Source of the DNA: Candidatus Hydrogenedentota bacterium
GTDB lineage: Bacteria > Hydrogenedentota > Hydrogenedentia > Hydrogenedentales > SLHB01
Assembly: GCA_016215105.1 (NCBI GenBank)
Contig: JACRLJ010000004.1
Span: 7,728 to 53,795 of the forward strand
Direction of reading: 5' to 3'
Length of the DNA: 46,068 nt
Below are positions 17,732-25,164 of the stretch, piece by piece. Position 1 is the first letter of the stretch. Each line of letters starts with the position of its first letter. A program made the translations under genes and the position numbers. The notes under the pieces are model-generated. The model did no database searches. It worked only from the letters and a program-made list of their open reading frames with translations, and was not told the DNA's origin.

Positions 17732-19025
17732 TGATATAAATCGTGGCGCCGATCCACGCGCCGAACGCGCCAAGGCCGCGTGGATACGCGAAGTAGTAGG
17801 CCAGGGGAAGAAACACTACGTACGCGGCGAGCACGGTCACGACCGCCATCCAGCGTGTATCTCCCGCGCCGCGCAACGCTCCCGAGACCACGATGTTGAT
17901 GGCGTCGAAGGTCTGAAAGATAGCGGCGCAAATCAGGAGCAGTCCCCCCAAATCAATCACCTCTGGGTCATTGGAGAATACGCGCTGCATGAGAGTCCTT
18001 CCGTAGAAGCCCATCAGCAGCCCCATAAGAAACATGTACCCCATGGCAAGGCGCATGGCGGTATAGGTTCGCGCTTTCGCAATGGCCGTGTTTCCGCGGC
18101 CAATCCACTGCCCGACGATGGGGGCAATGCCGTGGTGAAGTCCAAGAGCGGGCATGAAGGAGAGGGACATGAAACTGATGGCCGCGTTATGGGCAGCCAA
18201 CTGAGCCGTCCCGAACGCGCCCACGACAAAGCTGGTGAAGATGGCCCAGTTGAATATGTCCATAAAGAACTGAACGCCCACGGGCCAGCCAATTCGACAG
18301 AGCTCGATTATTTTCGTCCGGTCGATGCGGTAGGATCCGCGCGTTCCGAATCGCAGATTCATCCTTCTTGATAAGAAGATCACCTGCAACAGGAAGGCCT
18401 GGATGAACAGCGAAAATACCGTTGCCGTCGCGGCGCCTGCGACGCCCCAGCGCGGCGCCCCGAGACGGCCAAAGATGAGCGCGTAAGCGAGTACCAAATT
18501 GACGACGTTCGCGGCGATGCCGGCGTACATGGGGATCTTTGAGAGATTGACGGATTGAAAAAACGCGGTCAGTGAGGCCTGCCACGCAATAAAGAGGTAG
18601 CCGATCAGGCGGATGCGAAAGTAGATGATTTCCAGCCGCGCGGTTTCCGGGGCATGCCGCATCGCCCAGAACAAGGCGTCTGTCCACGGCCAAAGGACTA
18701 TCGCGAGAGCGCCGACCAAAATGGAGATGTAAATCCCCTGCCACGCGTACTGGGCGCACTGTTCGAGGTTGCCGCGCCCGAGGCTCTGCGACACGAACGT
18801 CGCGACGCAACTGACGATTCCGAGAAAGAATGTCGAGAGCGTGAACGACCATAGGCCCGCCGTGCCGACGGCTGCCAGGGCCTCCGGACCGAGTTGGGAC
18901 ACCATGACTTGGTCGACAAATTGCATGATCGTAAACGACAGCGAACCCAAAATGATGGGACCGGACATGCGGACGACTTCGGACAGGCCGGTCCAGCGGG
19001 TTTCAATATGTTCGGGGGATTTCAT
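17697..19025 (-). CDS. MATE-family multidrug/Na+ antiporter
   Basis: This 442-residue protein has about twelve hydrophobic segments in two related halves, the layout of NorM-type MATE efflux carriers, which export cationic compounds in exchange for Na+ or H+. Recognisable parts are EVVRMSGPIILGSLSFTIMQFVDQVMVSQLG at the N-terminus (first half start), SLGRGN, and in the second half GWPVGVQFFMDIF and APIVGQWIGRGN. The stop lies inside trpS on the other strand, giving a 35-base tail-to-tail overlap. The C-terminus (PQYPTRPG) is therefore encoded by the antisense of the trpS end and may be a recent extension. The substrate is unknown. Confidence 0.9.
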   Translation of the reverse strand: MKSPEHIETRWTGLSEVVRMSGPIILGSLSFTIMQFVDQVMVSQLGPEALAAVGTAGLWSFTLSTFFLGIVSCVATFVSQSLGRGNLEQCAQYAWQGIYISILVGALAIVLWPWTDALFWAMRHAPETARLEIIYFRIRLIGYLFIAWQASLTAFFQSVNLSKIPMYAGIAANVVNLVLAYALIFGRLGAPRWGVAGAATATVFSLFIQAFLLQVIFLSRRMNLRFGTRGSYRIDRTKIIELCRIGWPVGVQFFMDIFNWAIFTSFVVGAFGTAQLAAHNAAISFMSLSFMPALGLHHGIAPIVGQWIGRGNTAIAKARTYTAMRLAMGYMFLMGLLMGFYGRTLMQRVFSNDPEVIDLGGLLLICAAIFQTFDAINIVVSGALRGAGDTRWMAVVTVLAAYVVFLPLAYYFAYPRGLGAFGAWIGATIYIITIPQYPTRPG

Positions 19026-19188
19026 TTGGACACCACGTCAGTCGAAGGCTCACTTGGGTAGAGCTTACCACAGAAGATTGTCCGCCGCGAACCACGCGGG
19101 CACAAGGGCTACACCCCAATTACTCTGTCACTATGCGCATTCCTGCCGGCGGCTATGAGTAGCCGTCAACAAGAGCGTGCATGGCGCG

Positions 19189-19890
19189 TTATTCGGTGAT
19201 AAAGCCGTGGTAGAGTCCCATGTAGTACGGCAAGAGGAAGGACGCGCCGTCCGCCAATTCGCGGCCGTTGCCGCCGGTATCGAGAGACCAGGGGTCATGG
19301 TTCCATTTGTCGACAAAGCGTTCGTCGATGGGGAGCACTTTACCTGAGCGGAGCCACCCTCGGGCGCCACGTCTTGCGGATACTTGTGCGGCAAGGGACA
19401 GCGGCGCAATGTCCTTGCGGTGGCTGTTCTTCATCGCCCAGCGCACCCGGTCGAGCGGATAGCGCTGCAGGGTGTCGACGGAATCTTCGAGCCAGCTTCC
19501 GTAGGGCCCCATTCTGAACATGCCTCGGCCACCTGTTTCATTGCAGCGCGCCGCGAAGAGGAAGTCGAATAGCGGATTCCGTTCCGGCTCTTCGGACATC
19601 CAGTAGTACATCCAAGCGCGTGTGTAGAGTTGGCGTTGCAAAGGATCGGTTTCGTAATGCAGCAGGTTGTAGAAACACATAAAGGCCATTTCATCATCGG
19701 ATTGGTTCCCGAGTCCCGGACCGAGTACCGGTTTAGGATTCATGACGTTTAGGGTGTAATTGTGTTTCTTACTAAGTAGGTCATAGGCCTGTGTGTATTT
19801 CGCGTCTCCACCACTGAGGTGTTCCGCGACCTTGAGATATGAGAGGATCTCCACGGCGTTGAGGCCGCGCTGTTCCCACCAGTGTTCTAC
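19189..19890 (-). pseudogene. 3' part of broken propeller-protein gene (alpha-helical C-terminal domain)
   Basis: This frame continues the protein started at 21374 but in a different phase. It opens at the junction with VEHWWEQRGLNAVEILSYLKV and holds YTLNVMNPKPVLGPG, GNQSDDEMAFMCFYNLLHYETDP and WYYWMSEEPERNP-type sequence, ending at 19189. An internal codon could mimic a start at 19854, but there is no ribosome-binding site. In family members as I remember them, DELDGH is followed by roughly 60 residues before WWE-RGLN, so a piece appears to be missing here as well as the frame being lost. Confidence 0.7.
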
Positions 19891-21374
19891 ATCATCTGAC
19901 CATCGAGTTCGTCAGAACTGGTGTCGCTCTTCCAGTACCATTGTCCGTCGGCGCTCTTGGGCCAACGCGGGTCTAGTATCTTCCAGATTGGATCGCGCTG
20001 TTGTTTCCGCTGATCTTCATCGGCTTTGCCTTCGTTTGGGTTGGGACCGCTGGCCGGGAGGATGCTGCGTGCGACGAAACCCGGTTGGGCTGCCGGTGTA
20101 CCACCCTGGGTCACGGCGCCGAGGAAGCGCGAGGCCTCAAACACGGCTTTGGCGCGGGATTTGGCTACAGGACTCTTCGTGGCGGCGTAGGCAAAGCACT
20201 CACCGGCGCCGTACATCCCGGTCCAAAGCCCGTCGTTGTCGCTGTCGTGTTGCGTCCAATGGCTCTTGTCATTCGGGGCATCGAGGGAAACCGAGTCCAC
20301 ATACCCGTAGGGCGTGCGGCGATGGTACTTATCAATTTCTTGTTCGAAGAATTGGGCCTTTTCGGCCAAAGTCATTGTCTTGCGTTCAATGACACCGGCG
20401 CCTTTCGCGGTGGCAAACCAAGCGTGCCCTTCGGGTGTTACCGCAATGGACCGCACGTCGTCATCGGGGAGCCAGCGAAGACCTTGACGGTATTCCCAAT
20501 TCGATCCGTTGTAACGGATGGCGCCAAGGCGCGTGCCGAACCAAACAACACCGTCTTCACCGGGCGCGATCATGGTAAAGTCGTCATAGGGCAAGCCTTC
20601 GTAACCGGTATAGAGCTTCCATTCCTTATCCAAACATCCCACGCCTTGTGGGCTGGCAAACCACAGGCGTCCCGCACGGTCGAATGCGACCCCGCGGACA
20701 TCTCGAGGCGCCCAACTCCGCACGCCTTCGCTGGGGTAGACGGCTTCCCAGGCGGCGCCAGGCTTCTGCATGAAAAGGCCAGCGGCGGCGGCAACGGCGA
20801 TTACACCTTCGCGCCCCGTCGCTACCTGGTTGACTTGCTTGCTGGCGCCTAACAGCGTGTCGAGTTGACCATCCAAGACAAATGCCTGACCGTCGAGACG
20901 AAACAATCCCGCTCCGGAAGCGACCAGCGTCGACCTATCCGCCGAAAGACCCCGGATCGAGGTCGGCTCTGTGAGTGCGGCCGGCCAAGACGCGATTCTG
21001 TGTGAGCCGCTGGCGTCTGCGGCGAAGAGTCCGTCACTGGTTGCCACAAGGACTTTAGCGCCGTTCGAGGTTAGGGCGATAACCGGGGCGGATTCGAGGC
21101 CATTGACAGGAGTCCATTTGCTTTCGGAGAAGCGAAGTAAGCCTTTCGCCGTGCCAGCGTAGACGTGACCGCCTTCGGCGACGGCAACGGTTCTAACGTC
21201 CGGTTCGGTAATGCCTTCCGCGGCAGTGTAAATGATTCGGACTTCCTGCTGGTACAGACCGGATTTCATAGTCTTCAATGGCGCAGCAGCGGCGGCGGGT
21301 CTATCGTCAGGAGCCGCGTGTGCGCAGGCCATCAATACGGTCGCCGAAAACGCCATCGCGAAGGTACGTCGCAT
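19887..21374 (-). pseudogene. 5' part of broken secreted two-component-propeller protein gene
   Basis: The frame encodes a signal peptide (MRRTFAMAFSATVLMACAHA) followed by a beta-propeller of Reg_prop-type blades (VYAGTAKGLLRFSESKW, LWFASPQGVGCLDKEWKLYTG, VWFGTRLGAIRYNGSNW, AWFATAKGAGVIE) and then the start of a helical domain with DGLWTGMYGAGECFAYAAT and SDTSSDELDGQMM before TAG at 19887. Such proteins act outside the cytoplasm and sense or bind extracellular ligands. The ATG at 21374 has GGAAGGAG upstream. The reading frame is lost exactly where the conserved helical domain continues in another phase, so this is either a real pseudogene or an assembly error. Confidence 0.8.
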
Positions 21375-21574
21375 ATTCCGGAATCTCCTTCCGTTGGACG
21401 AAGGGCGGCAGGAGCCGCGCCTGAGGTAAGAATTGCCACGTCGCGCCGCCAGGACTCACAAACTGGCTTTCCCAAAGCCATTCATCCGGCGCGAATGAAT
21501 AGACTCGTCGAACATCCCGGGAGTTTCGCGCACGGACGCTGGATTTCCGTTCCCGGAACATGTAGCCTCTTTCC

Positions 21575-21986
21575 ATGGCGCGCGTACAACTATCCATAGA
21601 TGACCCAGCGAACTTGATGACGCTTCGGGCGTTGCTCGAAGCGGATGGACATACGATTGACAACGTCAACCCGCAGGTGTTCATCACCGACGACACTTTC
21701 AAGTCAATCGAACGCGCGAAGTCACTTCCCACGCTGGTCCTCGCCCGTGCGACGGAGATTCGCGAGGCGGTTACGGCCATGCGCCAAGGCGTGTACGGGT
21801 ACCTGTTTGTACCGTTCCAACCGGGCGAGGCGGGACTAGTTGCGACACATCCGCTCCGTGTTACGTCAATGCAAGAACAATCAGGGCAAGGCCGCACAAG
21901 TTCTGGGCATTGGCCGCAATACCCTTTGGCGGAAACTGAAGCGCGCAAAATCATCGGGGAAGCATGACGAAACTGGGTTGGAGTAG
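21575..21986 (+). pseudogene. Broken receiver-like / Fis-type HTH response regulator
   Basis: The first frame (from ATG 21575) encodes a degenerate receiver-like domain: VQLSIDDP, TLRALLEADGHT, then PTLVLAR and AMRQGVYGYLFVPFQPGE, matching beta4-alpha4-beta5 of NtrC receivers. It leaves its frame near 21841. The other frame continues with HIRSVLRQCKNNQGKAAQ, LGIGRNTLWRKLKR and a stop at 21986, a clear Fis-type HTH (NtrC C-terminal helix-turn-helix). The linker, or an AAA+ domain, appears lost. A phospho-acceptor Asp is not clear. Overlap of the second frame with the following gene (ATG 21964) suggests an operon. No strong ribosome-binding site precedes 21575. Confidence 0.75.
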
Positions 21987-22776
21987 TCTCGGTACCTCGT
22001 TTGCATGCGCGTGCGGCCTCACGCACCGGCTTCCCATCGAGCAGTGCCATATCGGACCCGACGCCGCATCGCGGCTCGCCCTCTTCGCTCGTAACCGATG
22101 CGGCCAACGCTGTCTTATCGTATCCGATGAAAACACACGGCAGGCCGGCGGCGAACCGGTTCTCTCTGCGTTAACAAACGCCGGCAAGAACGTGATGGAG
22201 AAGGTCTACGGCGCCAAACCCATCGACGCGACGGACGCGCTCGGCGAGGAAGTCGCCGAGGCCGGACGTGAAGCGGATTTCTACGTCGCCATTGGCTCGG
22301 GCAGCATTTGCGACCTTGCGAAGTACGCCGGCGACAAACAGGGGAAGCCGGCGCTGCTCTTCGCGACGGCGGCCTCGATGAACGGATACACCTCGGCAAT
22401 CGTCGCGCTGAAGGTGAAGGGACTGAAGCGCACAGCCCCGTGCGCGCCCGCGTTGGGAGTGTTCGCCGACCCGGACGTCGTGGCGACTGCGCCGGCGCGG
22501 ATGGCGGCGGCCGGGGTTGGCGATTTCCTTTCGAAATGCTCGTCCTCATCGGATTGGCGCGCCGCTCACTTCCTGCGCGGCGGATACTACTGCGAGCGCC
22601 CCCGCGAATTCTTCGAAGGCACACAGGAAAAGCTATTGGCCGCGGCGCCGCGTGTGGGCAAGGGGGAATCCGGCGCCATCGCAGACGTTCTCGAGGCCTT
22701 GTTGCTTTCAGGCTTGTCTATGGTGGTGGCGGGATCTTCGGCGCCGGCACGCGTTGCTAACCACTCAACCCTCTGA
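21964..22776 (+). pseudogene. 5' part of broken sn-glycerol-1-phosphate dehydrogenase-like gene
   Basis: The frame encodes the NAD(P)-binding N-terminal half of a glycerol-dehydrogenase-superfamily enzyme (EgsA/AraM type), which reduces dihydroxyacetone phosphate. Visible parts are FYVAIGSGSICDLAKYAG (nucleotide-binding region), FATAASMNGYTS and AGVGDFLSK with the first metal-ligand Asp, then SGLSMVVAGSSAPA. Shortly after this the frame degenerates (RVANHSTL, stop at 22776). The residues that normally follow (S-G-E-H-x-x-S-H and HG-Q-VG), which carry the metal-binding histidines, are absent from both frames. Confidence 0.75.
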
Positions 22777-23107
22777 AGAACAAATCCACACGTGGATTCG
22801 GGACGACTGGGGAGCTGTCGCGGACGAAGTCGAAAAGCAGTGGCGAGAGAAAGCTTTGACGCACGACGCGTTGCGGGCGGAAATCGAGCGTTTCCGCGCG
22901 GGGCTGCCCGAACTGCGCAAGTCGCTGCAGCGCGATCTGCTTCCAAGCGCGGTGGTCGCGAAGGCAATCCGTGAGGCGGGCGGCCCTACGGCGCCGGAGC
23001 AAATGGAAGCCAGCGTGGACGAGTACTACAACGCATTGCGCCGGGCTCGCTTTCTTCGGAACCGCTTTACGATATTGGATCTCGCGGCGGAACTGGGTGT
23101 CGCATGA
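22751..23107 (+). pseudogene. 3' part of broken sn-glycerol-1-phosphate dehydrogenase-like gene
   Basis: In a frame shifted by one base, the C-terminal helical domain continues: LLTTQPSEEQIHTW, WREKALTHDALRAEI, AIREAGGPTAPEQ and FLRNRFTILDLAAELGVA, with stop at 23107. Together the two parts total about 380 residues, shorter than EgsA/AraM (~390-440). The missing piece contains the metal-ligand region, so enzyme function is expected to be lost if the sequence is right. The following gene starts inside the stop (ATGA, 23104). Confidence 0.7.
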
Positions 23108-24156
23108 ACTGGATCGTGATAGCCGCGTTGGTTGGCGGTGTAGCCGCTGCAACGCCGCCGGGCCACGGCGCGGCAGACGTCCTGGCGGTGACAACCGCGT
23201 TGCAGTCGGACTCCGAACTTCTTAAGCTGCATCGAGGCTATACTGCGTACCTCGACGCGCATCCGGACGTAGCACAGCTTGAATCCGCATACGCAACGCT
23301 ATCCCGGACCGCGGGATTTGGCGTGGTTGCACAGGCGTTTGATGAAGCGCTCGGGAATGATTCCGAGTCGGAGCGCGCCTACTCGAAGTACTCGGCATTT
23401 CTCTCGGCGAATACGGTGGCGCGGTCGCTTGTCGAAGGCCTCAATAGCGTGAACATTGGGGGGGACGCAGAATCCGGCGTGGCCAACGAGGCGCTGGGGT
23501 TCCTGCGCGCGAATCCGGATGCGGCGTTGTCGGCGTTGACGAGTCCCGAGGCGATCAAGAAAGCCCCGGAGGCGCTGCGTCCACTGCTGGCGAAGATTCA
23601 AGCCGATCCGCGCGCGCAACAGCAATTGCTTCAGGGATTCCAGGGTCTGCAACAAATACCCGGAGCCAAGGAGAACGTGTATCCGTGGTGGCAAACGGCG
23701 CAGGCCAATCCCTCCGTTGGGCCGCGTTCGCAGGAGTTGGAGCGGTACTTGGCCGGGCACGCGGAGCGCGACAACCTCTGGCACACGCGAAACGCGGCGC
23801 TGGCGGCGACGCCGGATGTGCGGACGTGGATACGGTACTGGCACGGGCGTGTGCAGCGCCAGCCGGTCCTGGCGCGTCACTATTGGGACTACCTTGACTA
23901 CATGAAGACCCACGCGGAAGAGATGAAAGAGATCACGGCAGGTTGGGAGCAACGCTATGGACCGGCGCCCAAGTGGCCGCCCGAGGGAACGCCTCCCGCG
24001 ATGAAACCGTTGCGCGTCAATTCGGATAGACAAGTGCCGGACGCGGCCCCGCGCGCGAAATCGTCACACGCGCATCAAGTTCAGCGGCCCACGGTACCAC
24101 GTCCGGCGCGTCCGCAACGGCCAGAATTGCGAACAGCGCCGGTGAAGGAAAAATGA
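23104..24156 (+). CDS. Secreted protein of unknown function, coupled to the gene before
   Basis: This 350-residue protein begins with a short hydrophobic signal-like segment (MNWIVIAALVGGVAAA) and is otherwise helix-rich, with repeated Leu/Ala patterns (ALSALTSPEAIKKAPEALRP, QGFQGLQQIPG) and paired Trp/Tyr-rich stretches around residues 220-270 (WIRYWHGRVQ, HYWDYLDYM). The C-terminus (from about 300) is Pro/Arg/Lys-rich and probably disordered. The ATG overlaps the stop of the broken dehydrogenase by four bases (ATGA), so it is translationally coupled to it. No known domain was recognised. The signal suggests a periplasmic or surface location. Confidence 0.7.
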   Translation: MNWIVIAALVGGVAAATPPGHGAADVLAVTTALQSDSELLKLHRGYTAYLDAHPDVAQLESAYATLSRTAGFGVVAQAFDEALGNDSESERAYSKYSAFLSANTVARSLVEGLNSVNIGGDAESGVANEALGFLRANPDAALSALTSPEAIKKAPEALRPLLAKIQADPRAQQQLLQGFQGLQQIPGAKENVYPWWQTAQANPSVGPRSQELERYLAGHAERDNLWHTRNAALAATPDVRTWIRYWHGRVQRQPVLARHYWDYLDYMKTHAEEMKEITAGWEQRYGPAPKWPPEGTPPAMKPLRVNSDRQVPDAAPRAKSSHAHQVQRPTVPRPARPQRPELRTAPVKEK

Positions 24157-24183
24157 GTGGACGAGGTCTGTACCATTCGGGAG

Positions 24184-24203
24184 GGCGGATGTCCGCATCC
24201 GCC
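24184..24203. repeat. Perfect 8-bp stem hairpin
   Basis: GGCGGATG and CATCCGCC pair perfectly around the loop TCCG, 28 bases after the stop of the unknown secreted protein. No T-tract follows. It may be a REP-type palindrome or an mRNA-stabilising hairpin. Confidence 0.5.
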
Positions 24204-24294
24204 GGTCGGAGCGCGCAGATCGCCACCTACGCAAGTGCGTCCCTGGGTTCGTGCATGAGAGATTCGCCACAACCAACCGAAAGGATTCAACAGC

Positions 24295-25026
24295 ATGCAC
24301 CGCAAACGTATTAGCGCCGTAGTCCTTATGCTCGTCGCAAGCGTTATTGGAGTTCAGGGAATGCTAAAGTCGTACGCCGAATCGGCGCCGGGAGGTAAAC
24401 AGAAGATGCCCGCTGACGCAAAGCGCGAGAACATTGAATGGCTCGATACGTGGGTCATGGCGGCAAATGGGACGAAGTTACCCCGTGTATTGCTGATCGG
24501 AGATTCGATAGCACGCTCGTATTATCCAGGGGTCGAGAAGGCGCTCCAAGGCAAGGCGGAGTGCGCGCGGCTGGCTACCTCGAAAAGCCTGTGCGATCCG
24601 GCGTTTCGCAAGGAACTGGCTCTGATGTTGGACGACTATGAATTCGCGGTGATTCATATCAACAACGGGTTGCACGGCTGGGACTACACGGAGGCCGACT
24701 ACGCAAAGCGTCTGCCGGAAGTCCTGGAGTTCATTCACGAGCACGCCAAAGGGGCGAAAATAATCTGGGCCAGCACGACGCCCGTCCGCAAAGCAAAAGC
24801 GGTCACCGAATTGGACCCGCGCACAGACCGCGTCCGCGAGCGCAATCGCATCGCCGAATCCGTTGCGAAAGCCCACAGCTATCCGATTGATGATCTTTTC
24901 ACTCCGGTGATTGACCATCCCGAATACTTCAGCGACGACGGCGTTCACTTCAAGGCGGAAGGCGTGGACGTTCTTGCGCGGCTAGTCGTGGGAGAAATCA
25001 CGAAGGCATTACCGCCCACCCGATAG
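24295..25026 (+). CDS. Exported SGNH/GDSL hydrolase
   Basis: This 243-residue protein has an N-terminal hydrophobic stretch (about residues 8-22) for export. The SGNH blocks are seen: VLLIGDS (65-71, Ser71 nucleophile), HINNGLHGW (Asn124/Gly125 region, oxyanion hole) and the C-terminal DDGVHF with Asp215 and His218 as catalytic partners. Such enzymes are esterases or lipases that deacylate sugars, lipids or polymers; the substrate is not known. A 155-bp segment of its 3' end and trailer recurs at 28198-28352. ATG is preceded by GAAAGGA. Confidence 0.88.
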   Translation: MHRKRISAVVLMLVASVIGVQGMLKSYAESAPGGKQKMPADAKRENIEWLDTWVMAANGTKLPRVLLIGDSIARSYYPGVEKALQGKAECARLATSKSLCDPAFRKELALMLDDYEFAVIHINNGLHGWDYTEADYAKRLPEVLEFIHEHAKGAKIIWASTTPVRKAKAVTELDPRTDRVRERNRIAESVAKAHSYPIDDLFTPVIDHPEYFSDDGVHFKAEGVDVLARLVVGEITKALPPTR

Positions 25027-25074
25027 AGTTCTGCCACAAATACTCCTTCGCGTGCCCCTCAAGACATCCGGCTT
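24920..25074 (+). repeat. Diverged 155-bp direct repeat, copy 1 (SGNH 3' end and trailer)
   Basis: Bases 24920-25074 align without gaps to 28198-28352, with about 24 differences by hand count (~85% identity). The copy covers the last 35 codons of the SGNH hydrolase plus 48 trailing bases. Confidence 0.85.
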
Positions 25075-25164
25075 TTGTGATACGTCATTGGAGAAGTAAA
25101 GACGGCACTTTGCGTGAGGTGAAATGAAAAGCTTCGAGATTGCATCTATGGCGGGAGCAGGCTA

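Noticed and set aside
19887-19900. Programmed -1 frameshift in the propeller gene
   Set aside because: No X-XXY-YYZ slippery heptamer or clear downstream stimulator was seen, and a block of expected residues is missing, which slippage cannot explain.
21307-22107. 266-codon minus-strand open frame
   Set aside because: It runs antisense to the regulator and dehydrogenase genes, and its product is Arg/Ser-rich without any domain.
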